Assembly: GCA_037783545.1 (NCBI GenBank)
Contig: JBBELK010000629.1
Location: 1-64,000, forward strand
Source of the DNA: Henricia sp. BOLD:AAB3569
Lineage: Eukaryota; Echinodermata; Asteroidea; Spinulosida; Echinasteridae
Reading direction: 5' to 3'
DNA length: 64,000 bases
In this document: positions 13,077 through 25,485 of the stretch, piece after piece
Position numbering within the stretch: position 1 is the first letter of the stretch
Layout: every line of letters starts with the position of its first letter
Program-made: the position numbers and the translations under genes
The notes under the pieces: generated by a model
Database searches by the model: none
Told to the model about the DNA's origin: nothing
Seen by the model: the letters and a program-made list of their open reading frames with translations, nothing else

Positions 13077-14585
13077 GTACACACCTCTTTGGGGTACTCC
13101 TGAGTTGTGCGCATGCTCAGTCATTCGGACTGTCGTTAACGCACCGCAGTTTGGCTCGGCAATTTGGTAAAAGTGTGGTCCAAACGTCGGCAAATTTGGA
13201 GGTCGAAAAATTTTCCGACGAACTTCAAATTTTGCATGCCCTAAACTCTCTATATTGCGCACTTGTCATAAAAAATTGACAGACTTTCGCCGGGAAATGG
13301 CAGAGAAATTTCAAAGTTTAGAAAAAACTGGGTTGAGGCTTCCTGACTGCTCTCACGCAAACCGTGGCTGTCTGTACACACCTCTTTGGGGTACTCCTGA
13401 GTTGTGCGCATGCTCAGTCATTCGGACTGTCGTTAACGCACTGCAGTTTGGCTCGGCAATTTGGTCAAAGTGTGGTCCAAACGTCGGCAAATTTGGAGGT
13501 CGAAAAATGTTCCGACGAACTTCAAATTTTGCATGCCCTAAACTCTCTATATTGCGCACTTGTCATAAAAAATTGACAGACTTTCGCCGGGAAATGGCAG
13601 AGAAATTTCAAAGTTTAGAAAAAACTGGGTTGAGGCTTCCTGACTGCTCTCACGCAAACCGTGGCTGTCTGTACACACCTCTTTGGGGTACTCCTGAGTT
13701 GTGCGCATGCTCAGTCATTCGGACTGTCGTTAACGCACCGCAGTTTGGCTCGGCAATTTGGTCAAAGTGTGGTCCAAACGTCGGCAAATTTGGAGGTCGA
13801 AAAATGTTCCGACGAACTTCAAATTTTGCATGCCCTAAACTCTCTATATTGCGCACTTGTCATAAAAAATTGACAGACTTTCGACGGGAAATGGCAGAGA
13901 AATTTCAAAGTTTAGAAAAAACTGGGTTGAGGCTTGCTGACTGCTCTCACGCAAACCGTGGCTGTCTGTACACACCTCTTTGGGGTACTCCTGAGTTGTG
14001 CGCATGCTCAGTCATTCGGACTGTCGTTAACGCACCGCAGTTTGGCTCGGCAATTTGGTAAAAGTGTGGTCCAAACGTCGGCAAATTTGGAGGTCGAAAA
14101 ATTTTCCGACGAACTTCAAATTTTGCATGCCCTAAACTCTCTATATTGCGCACTTGTCATAAAAAATTGACAGACTTTCGCCGGGAAATGGCAGAGAAAT
14201 TTCAAAGTTTAGAAAAAACTGGGTTGAGGCTTCCTGACTGCTCTCACGCAAACCGTGGCTGTCTGTACACACCTCTTTGGGGTACTCCTGAGTTGTGCGC
14301 ATGCTCAGTCATTCGGACTGTCGTTAACGCACTGCAGTTTGGCTCGGCAATTTGGTAAAAGTGTGGTCCAAACGTCGGCAAATTTGGAGGTCGAAAAATG
14401 TTCCGACGAACTTCAAATTTTGCATGCCCTAAACTCTCTATATTGCGCACTTGTCATAAAAAATTGACAGACTTTCGCCGGGAAATGGCAGAGAAATTTC
14501 AAAGTTTAGAAAAAACTGGGTTGAGGCTTCCTGACTGCTCTCACGCAAACCGTGGCTGTCTGTACACACCTCTTTGGGGTACTCC
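13050..14585. repeat. Segmental duplication C, copy 1 (5 monomers, offset 3,268 bp)
   Basis: The order GGTAAAAG plus AAAATTTTCC, CACTGCAG, CGACGGG, GCTTGCTGAC, GGTAAAAG plus AAAATTTTCC, CACTGCAG plus GGTAAAAG is repeated at 16318-17853. I saw one substitution (C at 13342, A at 16610). The match stops at CCTGAG here against CCAGAG at 17854. The period is eleven monomers plus one base. Confidence 0.85.
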
Positions 14586-16317
14586 TGAGTTGTGCGCATG
14601 CTCAGTCATTCGGACTGTCGTTAACGCACCGCAGTTTGGCTCGGCAATTTGGTCAAAGTGTGGTCCAAACGTCGGCAAATTTGGAGGTCGAAAAATGTTC
14701 CGACGAACTTCAAATTTTGCATGCCCTAAACTCTCTATATTGCGCACTTGTCATAAAAAATTGACAGACTTTCGCCGGGAAATGGCAGAGAAATTTCAAA
14801 GTTTAGAAAAAACTGGGTTGAGGCTTCCTGACTGCTCTCACGCAAACCGTGGCTGTCTGTACACACCTCTTTGGGGTACTCCTGAGTTGTGCGCATGCTC
14901 AGTCATTCGGACTGTCGTTAACGCACCGCAGTTTGGCTCGGCAATTTGGTCAAAGTGTGGTCCAAACGTCGGCAAATTTGGAGGTCGAAAAATGTTCCGA
15001 CGAACTTCAAATTTTGCATGCCCTAAACTCTCTATATTGCGCACTTGTCATAAAAAATTTACAGACTTTCGCCGGGAAATGGCAGAGAAATTTCAAAGTT
15101 TAGAAAAAACTGGGTTGAGGCTTCCTGACTGCTCTCACGCAAACCGTGGCTGTCTGTACACACCTCTTTGGGGTACTCCTGAGTTGTGCGCATGCTCAGT
15201 CATTCGGACTGTCGTTAACGCACCGCAGTTTGGCTCGGCAATTTGGTCAAAGTGTGGTTCAAACGTCGGCAAATTTGGAGGTCGAAAAATGTTCCGACGA
15301 ACTTCAAATTTTGCATGCCCTAAACTCTCTATATTGCGCACTTGTCATAAAACATTGACAGACTTTCGCCGGGAAATGGCAGAGAAATTTCAAAGTTTAG
15401 AAAAAACTGGGTTGAGGTTTCCTGACTGCTCTCACGCAAACCGTGGCTGTCTGTACACACCTCTTTGGGGTACTCCTGAGTTGTGCGCATGCTCAGTCAT
15501 TCGGACTGTCGTTAACGCACCGCAGTTTGGCTCGGTAATTTGGTCAAAGTGTGGTCCAAACGTCGGCAAATTTGGAGGTCGAAAAATGTTCCGACGAACT
15601 TCAAATTTTGCATGCCCTAAACTCTCTATATTGCGCACTTGTCATACAAAATTTACAGACTTTCGCCGGGAAATGGCAGAGAAATTTCAAAGTTTAGAAA
15701 AAAACTGGGTTGAGGCTTCCTGACTGCTCTCACGCAAACCGTGGCTGTCTGTACACACCTCTTTGGGGTACTCCTGAGTTGTGCGCATGCTCAGTCATTC
15801 GGACTGTCGTTAACGCACCGCAGTTTGGCTCGGCAATTTTGTCAAAGTGTGGTCTAAACGTCGGCAAATTTGGAGGTCGAAAAATGTTCCGACGAACTTC
15901 AAATTTTGCATGCCCTAAACTCTCTATATTGCGCACTTGTCATAACAAATTGACAGACTTTCGCCGGGAAATGGCAGAGAAATTTCAAAGTTTAGAAAAA
16001 ACTGGGTTGAGGCTTCCTGACTGCTCTCACGTAAACCGTGGCTGTCTGTACACACCTCTTTGGGGTACTCCTGAGTTGTGCGCATGCTCAGTCATTCGGA
16101 CTGTCGTTAACGCACCGCAGTTTGGTTCGGCAATTTGGTCAAAGTGTGGTCCAAACGTCGGCAAATTTGGAGGTCGAAAAATGTTCCGACGAACTTCAAA
16201 TTTTGCATGCCCTAAACTCTCTATATTGCGCACTTGTCATAAAAAATTGACAGACTTTCGCCGGGAAATGGCAGAGAAATTTCAAAGTTTAGAAAAAACT
16301 GCGTTGAGGCTTCCTGA

Positions 16318-17853
16318 CTGCTCTCACGCAAACCGTGGCTGTCTGTACACACCTCTTTGGGGTACTCCTGAGTTGTGCGCATGCTCAGTCATTCGGACTG
16401 TCGTTAACGCACCGCAGTTTGGCTCGGCAATTTGGTAAAAGTGTGGTCCAAACGTCGGCAAATTTGGAGGTCGAAAAATTTTCCGACGAACTTCAAATTT
16501 TGCATGCCCTAAACTCTCTATATTGCGCACTTGTCATAAAAAATTGACAGACTTTCGCCGGGAAATGGCAGAGAAATTTCAAAGTTTAGAAAAAACTGGG
16601 TTGAGGCTTACTGACTGCTCTCACGCAAACCGTGGCTGTCTGTACACACCTCTTTGGGGTACTCCTGAGTTGTGCGCATGCTCAGTCATTCGGACTGTCG
16701 TTAACGCACTGCAGTTTGGCTCGGCAATTTGGTCAAAGTGTGGTCCAAACGTCGGCAAATTTGGAGGTCGAAAAATGTTCCGACGAACTTCAAATTTTGC
16801 ATGCCCTAAACTCTCTATATTGCGCACTTGTCATAAAAAATTGACAGACTTTCGCCGGGAAATGGCAGAGAAATTTCAAAGTTTAGAAAAAACTGGGTTG
16901 AGGCTTCCTGACTGCTCTCACGCAAACCGTGGCTGTCTGTACACACCTCTTTGGGGTACTCCTGAGTTGTGCGCATGCTCAGTCATTCGGACTGTCGTTA
17001 ACGCACCGCAGTTTGGCTCGGCAATTTGGTCAAAGTGTGGTCCAAACGTCGGCAAATTTGGAGGTCGAAAAATGTTCCGACGAACTTCAAATTTTGCATG
17101 CCCTAAACTCTCTATATTGCGCACTTGTCATAAAAAATTGACAGACTTTCGACGGGAAATGGCAGAGAAATTTCAAAGTTTAGAAAAAACTGGGTTGAGG
17201 CTTGCTGACTGCTCTCACGCAAACCGTGGCTGTCTGTACACACCTCTTTGGGGTACTCCTGAGTTGTGCGCATGCTCAGTCATTCGGACTGTCGTTAACG
17301 CACCGCAGTTTGGCTCGGCAATTTGGTAAAAGTGTGGTCCAAACGTCGGCAAATTTGGAGGTCGAAAAATTTTCCGACGAACTTCAAATTTTGCATGCCC
17401 TAAACTCTCTATATTGCGCACTTGTCATAAAAAATTGACAGACTTTCGCCGGGAAATGGCAGAGAAATTTCAAAGTTTAGAAAAAACTGGGTTGAGGCTT
17501 CCTGACTGCTCTCACGCAAACCGTGGCTGTCTGTACACACCTCTTTGGGGTACTCCTGAGTTGTGCGCATGCTCAGTCATTCGGACTGTCGTTAACGCAC
17601 TGCAGTTTGGCTCGGCAATTTGGTAAAAGTGTGGTCCAAACGTCGGCAAATTTGGAGGTCGAAAAATGTTCCGACGAACTTCAAATTTTGCATGCCCTAA
17701 ACTCTCTATATTGCGCACTTGTCATAAAAAATTGACAGACTTTCGCCGGGAAATGGCAGAGAAATTTCAAAGTTTAGAAAAAACTGGGTTGAGGCTTCCT
17801 GACTGCTCTCACGCAAACCGTGGCTGTCTGTACACACCTCTTTGGGGTACTCC
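16318..17853. repeat. Segmental duplication C, copy 2
   Basis: Partner of 13050-14585. The left flank differs because CTGCGTTGAGG precedes this copy and GCTTGCTGAC precedes the first, so the left breakpoint lies between those markers and the GGTAAAAG at 16437. Confidence 0.85.
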
Positions 17854-17854
17854 A

Positions 17855-20800
17855 GAGTTGTGCGCATGCTCAGTCATTCGGACTGTCGTTAACGCACCGC
17901 AGTTTGGCTCGGCAATTTGGTCAAAGTGTGGTCCAAACGTCGGCAAATTTGGAGGTCGAAAAATGTTCCGACGAACTTCAAATTTTGCATGCCCTAAACT
18001 CTCTATATTGCGCACTTGTCATAAAAAATTGACAGACTTTCGCCGGGAAATGGCAGAGAAATTTCAAAGTTTAGAAAAAACTGGGTTGAGGCTTCCTGAC
18101 TGCTCTCACGCAAACCGTGGCTGTCTGTACACACCTCTTTGGGGTACTCCTGAGTTGTGCGCATGCTCAGTCATTCGGACTGTCGTTAACGCACCGCAGT
18201 TTGGCTCGGCAATTTGGTCAAAGTGTGGTCCAAACGTCGGCAAATTTGGAGGTCGAAAAATGTTCCGACGAACTTCAAATTTTGCATGCCCTAAACTCTC
18301 TATATTGCGCACTTGTCATAAAAAATTGACAGACTTTCGCCGGGAAATGGCAGAGAAATTTCAAAGTTTAGAAAAAACTGGGTTGAGGCTTCCTGACTGC
18401 TCTCACGCAAACCGTGGCTGTCTGTACACACCTCTTTGGGGTACTCCTGAGTTGTGCGCATGCTCAGTCATTTGGACTGTCGTTAACGCACCGCAGTTTG
18501 GCTCGGCAATTTGGTCAAAGTGTGGTCCAAATGTCGGCAAATTTGGAGGTCGAAAAATGTTCCGACGAACTTCAAATTTTGCATGCCCTAAACTCTCTAT
18601 ATTGCGCACTTGTCATAAAAAATTGACAGACTTTCGCCGGGAAATGGCAGAGAAATTTCAAAGTTTAGAAAAAACTGGGTTGAGGCTTCCTGACTGCTCT
18701 CACGCAAACCGTGGCTGTCTGTACACACCTCTTTGGGGTACTCCTGAGTTGTGCGCATGCTCAGTCATTCGGACTGTCGTTAACGCACCGCAGTTTGGCT
18801 CGGCAATTTGGTCAAAGTGTGGTCCAAACGTCGGCAAATTTGGAGGTCGAAAAATGTTCCGACGAACTTCAAATTTTGCATGCCCTAAACTCTCTATATT
18901 GCGCACTTGTCATAAAAAATTGACAGACTTTCGCCGGGAAATGGCAGAGAAATTTCAAAGTTTAGAAAAAACTGGGTTGAGGCTTCCTGACTGCTCTCAC
19001 GCAAACCGTGGCTGTCTGTACACACCTCTTTGGGGTACTCCTGAGTTGTGCGCATGCTCAGTCATTCGGACTGTCGTTAACGCACCGCAGTTTGGCTCGG
19101 CAATTTGGTCAAAGTGTGGTCCAAACGTCGGCAAATTTGGAGGTCGAAAAATGTTCCGACGAACTTCAAATTTTGCATGCCCTAAACTCTCTATATTGCG
19201 CACTTGTCATAAAAAATTTACAGACTTTCGCCGGGAAATGGCAGAGAAATTTCAAAGTTTAGAAAAAACTGGGTTGAGGCTTCCTGACTGCTCTCACGCA
19301 AACCGTGGCTGTCTGTACACACCTCTTTGGGGTACTCCTGAGTTGTGCGCATGCTCAGTCATTCGGACTGTCGTTAACGCACCGCAGTTTGGCTCGGCAA
19401 TTTGGTCAAAGTGTGGTCCAAACGTCGGCAAATTTGGAGGTCGAAAAATGTTCCGACGAACTTCAAATTTTGCATGCCCTAAACTCTCTATATTGCGCAC
19501 TTGTCATACAAAATTTACAGACTTTCGCCGGGAAATGGCAGAGAAATTTCAAAGTTTAGAAAAAAACTGGGTTGAGGCTTCCTGACTGCTCTCACGCAAA
19601 CCGTGGCTGTCTGTACACACCTCTTTGGGGTACTCCTGAGTTGTGCGCATGCTCAGTCATTCGGACTGTCGTTAACGCACCGCAGTTTGGCTCGGCAATT
19701 TTGTCAAAGTGTGGTCTAAACGTCGGCAAATTTGGAGGTCGAAAAATGTTCCGACGAACTTCAAATTTTGCATGCCCTAAACTCTCTATATTGCGCACTT
19801 GTCATAACAAATTGACAGACTTTCGCCGGGAAATGGCAGAGAAATTTCAAAGTTTAGAAAACAACTGGGTTGAGGCTTTCTGACTGCTCTCACGCAAACC
19901 GTGGCTGTCTGTACACACCTCTTTGGGGTACTCCTGAGTTGTGCGCATGCTCAGTCATTCGGACTGTCGTTAACGCACCGCAGTTTGGTTCGGCAATTTG
20001 GTCAAAGTGTGGTCCAAACGTCGGCAAATTTGGAGGTCGAAAAATGTTCCGACGAACTTCAAATTTTGCATGCCCTAAACTCTCTATATTGCGCACTTGT
20101 CATAAAAAATTGACAGACTTTCGCCGGGAAATGGCAGAGAAATTTCAAAGTTTAGAAAAAACTGCGTTGAGGCTTCCTGACTGCTCTCACGCAAACCGTG
20201 GCTGTCTGTACACACCTCTTTGAGGTACTCCTGAGTTGTGCGCATGCTCAGTCATTCGGACTGTCGTTAACGCACCGCAGTTTGGCTCGGCAATTTGGTC
20301 AAAGTGTGGTCCAAACGTCGGCAAATTTGGAGGTCGAAAAATTTTCCGACGAACTTCAAATTTTGCATGCCCTAAACTCTCTATATTGCGCACTTGTCAT
20401 AAAAAATTGACAGACTTTCGCCGGGAAATGGCAGAGAAATTTCAAAGTTTAGAAAAAACTGGGTTGAGGCTTGCTGACTGCTCTCACGCAAACCGTGGCT
20501 GTCTGTACACACCTCTTTGGGGTACTCCTGAGTTGTGCGCATGCTCAGTCATTCGGACTGTCGTTAACGCACTGCAGTTTGGCTCGGCAATTTGGTCAAA
20601 GTGTGGTCCAAACGTCGGCAAATTTGGAGGTCGAAAAATGTTCCGACGAACTTCAAATTTTGCATGCCCTAAACTCTCTATATTGCGCACTTGTCATAAA
20701 AAATTGACAGACTTTCGCCGGGAAATGGCAGAGAAATTTCAAAGTTTAGAAAAAACTGGGTTGAGGCTTCCTGACTGCTCTCACGCAAACCGTGGCTGTC

Positions 20801-20904
20801 TGTACACACCTCTTTGGGGTACTCCTGAGTTGTGCGCATGCTCAGTCATTCGGACTGTCGTTAACGCACCGCAGTTTGGCTCGGCAATTTGGTCAAAGTG
20901 TGGT
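17855..20904. repeat. Segmental duplication D, copy 1 (about 3.05 kb, offset 4,160 bp)
   Basis: This block appears identical to 22015-25064. Markers that line up exactly at +4,160 are TCATTTGG (18472), AATGTCGG (18531), AATTTACAGAC, CATACAAAATTTAC, AATTTTGTC with GGTCTAAAC, GAAAACAACTGG with GGCTTTCTG (19861), TTGGTTCGG, CTGCGTTGAGG, TTTGAGGTAC (20221), AAAATTTTCC, GCTTGCTGAC and CACTGCAG. The limits are CCAGAG at 17854 (CCTGAG in the partner) and GGTCCAAAC at 20905 (GGTTCAAAC in the partner). The period is fourteen monomers plus two extra A. Confidence 0.92.
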
Positions 20905-21098
20905 CCAAACGTCGGCAAATTTGGAGGTCGAAAAATGTTCCGACGAACTTCAAATTTTGCATGCCCTAAACTCTCTATATTGCGCACTTGTCATAAAAAA
21001 TTGACAGACTTTCGACGGGAAATGGCAGAGAAATTTCAAAGTTTAGAAAAAACTGGGTTGAGGCTTGCTGACTGCTCTCACGCAAACCGTGGCTGTCT

Positions 21099-21395
21099 GT
21101 ACACACCTCTTTGGGGTACTCCTGAGTTGTGCGCATGCTCAGTCATTCGGACTGTCGTTAACGCACCGCAGTTTGGCTCGGCAATTTGGTAAAAGTGTGG
21201 TCCAAACGTCGGCAAATTTGGAGGTCGAAAAATGTTCCGACGAACTTCAAATTTTGCATGCCCTAAACTCTCTATATTGCGCACTTGTCATAAAAAATTG
21301 ACAGACTTTCGCCGGGAAATGGCAGAGAAATTTCAAAGTTTAGAAAAAACTGGGTTGAGGCTTCCTGACTGCTCTCACGCAAACCGTGGCTGTCT
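21099..21395 (+). repeat. Mosaic monomer at a duplication junction
   Basis: This unit is preceded by CGACGGG and GCTTGCTGAC, as is the unit at 17236, and carries GGTAAAAG, but it has AAAATGTTCC and is followed by a CCAGAG unit, as is the unit at 17533. It lacks the AAAATTTTCC of 17236 and the CACTGCAG of 17533. It is best read as the product of unequal exchange between the equivalents of those two adjacent monomers, removing one unit. This is inference from linked markers. Confidence 0.65.
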
Positions 21396-23745
21396 GTACA
21401 CACCTCTTTGGGGTACTCCAGAGTTGTGCGCATGCTCAGTCATTCGGACTGTCGTTAACGCACCGCAGTTTGGCTCGGCAATTTGGTCAAAGTGTGGTCC
21501 AAACGTCGGCAAATTTGGAGGTCGAAAAATGTTCCGACGAACTTCAAATTTTGCATGCCCTAAACTCTCTATATTGCGCACTTGTCATAAAAAATTGACA
21601 GACTTTCGCCGGGAAATGGCAGAGAAATTTCAAAGTTTAGAAAAAACTGGGTTGAGGCTTCCTGACTGCTCTCACGCAAACCGTGGCTGTCTGTACACAC
21701 CTCTTTGGGGTACTCCTGAGTTGTGCGCATGCTCAGTCATTCGGACTGTCGTTAACGCACCGCAGTTTGGCTCGGCAATTTGGTCAAAGTGTGGTCCAAA
21801 CGTCGGCAAATTTGGAGGTCGAAAAATGTTCCGACGAACTTCAAATTTTGCATGCCCTAAACTCTCTATATTGCGCACTTGTCATAAAAAATTGACAGAC
21901 TTTCGCCGGGAAATGGCAGAGAAATTTCAAAGTTTAGAAAAAACTGGGTTGAGGCTTCCTGACTGCTCTCACGCAAACCGTGGCTGTCTGTACACACCTC
22001 TTTGGGGTACTCCTGAGTTGTGCGCATGCTCAGTCATTCGGACTGTCGTTAACGCACCGCAGTTTGGCTCGGCAATTTGGTCAAAGTGTGGTCCAAACGT
22101 CGGCAAATTTGGAGGTCGAAAAATGTTCCGACGAACTTCAAATTTTGCATGCCCTAAACTCTCTATATTGCGCACTTGTCATAAAAAATTGACAGACTTT
22201 CGCCGGGAAATGGCAGAGAAATTTCAAAGTTTAGAAAAAACTGGGTTGAGGCTTCCTGACTGCTCTCACGCAAACCGTGGCTGTCTGTACACACCTCTTT
22301 GGGGTACTCCTGAGTTGTGCGCATGCTCAGTCATTCGGACTGTCGTTAACGCACCGCAGTTTGGCTCGGCAATTTGGTCAAAGTGTGGTCCAAACGTCGG
22401 CAAATTTGGAGGTCGAAAAATGTTCCGACGAACTTCAAATTTTGCATGCCCTAAACTCTCTATATTGCGCACTTGTCATAAAAAATTGACAGACTTTCGC
22501 CGGGAAATGGCAGAGAAATTTCAAAGTTTAGAAAAAACTGGGTTGAGGCTTCCTGACTGCTCTCACGCAAACCGTGGCTGTCTGTACACACCTCTTTGGG
22601 GTACTCCTGAGTTGTGCGCATGCTCAGTCATTTGGACTGTCGTTAACGCACCGCAGTTTGGCTCGGCAATTTGGTCAAAGTGTGGTCCAAATGTCGGCAA
22701 ATTTGGAGGTCGAAAAATGTTCCGACGAACTTCAAATTTTGCATGCCCTAAACTCTCTATATTGCGCACTTGTCATAAAAAATTGACAGACTTTCGCCGG
22801 GAAATGGCAGAGAAATTTCAAAGTTTAGAAAAAACTGGGTTGAGGCTTCCTGACTGCTCTCACGCAAACCGTGGCTGTCTGTACACACCTCTTTGGGGTA
22901 CTCCTGAGTTGTGCGCATGCTCAGTCATTCGGACTGTCGTTAACGCACCGCAGTTTGGCTCGGCAATTTGGTCAAAGTGTGGTCCAAACGTCGGCAAATT
23001 TGGAGGTCGAAAAATGTTCCGACGAACTTCAAATTTTGCATGCCCTAAACTCTCTATATTGCGCACTTGTCATAAAAAATTGACAGACTTTCGCCGGGAA
23101 ATGGCAGAGAAATTTCAAAGTTTAGAAAAAACTGGGTTGAGGCTTCCTGACTGCTCTCACGCAAACCGTGGCTGTCTGTACACACCTCTTTGGGGTACTC
23201 CTGAGTTGTGCGCATGCTCAGTCATTCGGACTGTCGTTAACGCACCGCAGTTTGGCTCGGCAATTTGGTCAAAGTGTGGTCCAAACGTCGGCAAATTTGG
23301 AGGTCGAAAAATGTTCCGACGAACTTCAAATTTTGCATGCCCTAAACTCTCTATATTGCGCACTTGTCATAAAAAATTTACAGACTTTCGCCGGGAAATG
23401 GCAGAGAAATTTCAAAGTTTAGAAAAAACTGGGTTGAGGCTTCCTGACTGCTCTCACGCAAACCGTGGCTGTCTGTACACACCTCTTTGGGGTACTCCTG
23501 AGTTGTGCGCATGCTCAGTCATTCGGACTGTCGTTAACGCACCGCAGTTTGGCTCGGCAATTTGGTCAAAGTGTGGTCCAAACGTCGGCAAATTTGGAGG
23601 TCGAAAAATGTTCCGACGAACTTCAAATTTTGCATGCCCTAAACTCTCTATATTGCGCACTTGTCATACAAAATTTACAGACTTTCGCCGGGAAATGGCA
23701 GAGAAATTTCAAAGTTTAGAAAAAAACTGGGTTGAGGCTTCCTGA
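21232..23745 (+). other. Longest satellite open frame (837 codons), judged non-coding
   Basis: Because the monomer is 99 codons long and one forward frame contains no stop in the consensus, open frames run through consecutive monomers. This one is the longest, and others span 3230-5620 and 8282-10672. The conceptual repeat contains segments such as MFRRTSNFACPKLS and DFRREMAEKFQSLEK and is Cys-rich, with no domain I recognise. Against coding: A-run changes shift the frame repeatedly; stops recur in the same frame (GGTAAAAG in 13 units, GCATGACC in 10, GAACTTAAAATT in 2); and common variants are mostly amino-acid changing (P to L, N to D, P to S, M to I, L to F), as expected without purifying selection. 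I see no promoter, splice context or unique 5-prime region. Confidence 0.8.
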
Positions 23746-25064
23746 CTGCTCTCACGCAAACCGTGGCTGTCTGTACACACCTCTTTGGGGTACTCCTGAG
23801 TTGTGCGCATGCTCAGTCATTCGGACTGTCGTTAACGCACCGCAGTTTGGCTCGGCAATTTTGTCAAAGTGTGGTCTAAACGTCGGCAAATTTGGAGGTC
23901 GAAAAATGTTCCGACGAACTTCAAATTTTGCATGCCCTAAACTCTCTATATTGCGCACTTGTCATAACAAATTGACAGACTTTCGCCGGGAAATGGCAGA
24001 GAAATTTCAAAGTTTAGAAAACAACTGGGTTGAGGCTTTCTGACTGCTCTCACGCAAACCGTGGCTGTCTGTACACACCTCTTTGGGGTACTCCTGAGTT
24101 GTGCGCATGCTCAGTCATTCGGACTGTCGTTAACGCACCGCAGTTTGGTTCGGCAATTTGGTCAAAGTGTGGTCCAAACGTCGGCAAATTTGGAGGTCGA
24201 AAAATGTTCCGACGAACTTCAAATTTTGCATGCCCTAAACTCTCTATATTGCGCACTTGTCATAAAAAATTGACAGACTTTCGCCGGGAAATGGCAGAGA
24301 AATTTCAAAGTTTAGAAAAAACTGCGTTGAGGCTTCCTGACTGCTCTCACGCAAACCGTGGCTGTCTGTACACACCTCTTTGAGGTACTCCTGAGTTGTG
24401 CGCATGCTCAGTCATTCGGACTGTCGTTAACGCACCGCAGTTTGGCTCGGCAATTTGGTCAAAGTGTGGTCCAAACGTCGGCAAATTTGGAGGTCGAAAA
24501 ATTTTCCGACGAACTTCAAATTTTGCATGCCCTAAACTCTCTATATTGCGCACTTGTCATAAAAAATTGACAGACTTTCGCCGGGAAATGGCAGAGAAAT
24601 TTCAAAGTTTAGAAAAAACTGGGTTGAGGCTTGCTGACTGCTCTCACGCAAACCGTGGCTGTCTGTACACACCTCTTTGGGGTACTCCTGAGTTGTGCGC
24701 ATGCTCAGTCATTCGGACTGTCGTTAACGCACTGCAGTTTGGCTCGGCAATTTGGTCAAAGTGTGGTCCAAACGTCGGCAAATTTGGAGGTCGAAAAATG
24801 TTCCGACGAACTTCAAATTTTGCATGCCCTAAACTCTCTATATTGCGCACTTGTCATAAAAAATTGACAGACTTTCGCCGGGAAATGGCAGAGAAATTTC
24901 AAAGTTTAGAAAAAACTGGGTTGAGGCTTCCTGACTGCTCTCACGCAAACCGTGGCTGTCTGTACACACCTCTTTGGGGTACTCCTGAGTTGTGCGCATG
25001 CTCAGTCATTCGGACTGTCGTTAACGCACCGCAGTTTGGCTCGGCAATTTGGTCAAAGTGTGGT
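22015..25064. repeat. Segmental duplication D, copy 2
   Basis: Partner of 17855-20904. The unit bearing CCAGAG lies two monomers before the TCATTTGG unit in copy 1 (17809 to 18403 phase) but four before it here (21375 to 22563 phase). Two plain monomers were therefore gained here, or lost in the other copy, at the left end. To the left of that, 21189-21968 matches 17623-18402 at a different offset, 3,566 bp. Confidence 0.92.
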
Positions 25065-25485
25065 TCAAACGTCGGCAAATTTGGAGGTCGAAAAATGTTC
25101 CGACGAACTTCAAATTTTGCATGCCCTAAACTCTCTATATTGCGCACTTGTCATAAAACATTGACAGACTTTCACCGGGAAATGGCAGAGAAATTTCAAA
25201 GTTTAGAAAAAACTGGGTTGAGGTTTCCTGACTGCTCTCACGCAAACCGTGGCTGTCTGTACACACCTCTTTGGGGTACTCCTGAGTTGTGCGCATGCTC
25301 AGTCATTCGGACTGTCGTTAACGCACCGCAGTTTGGCTCGGCAATTTGGTCAAAGTGTGGTCCAAACGTCGGCAAATTTGGAGGTCGAAAAATGTTCCGA
25401 CGAACTTCAAATTTTGCATGCCCTAAACTCTCTATATTGCGCACTTGTCATACAAAATTTACAGACTTTCGCCGGGAAATGGCAG

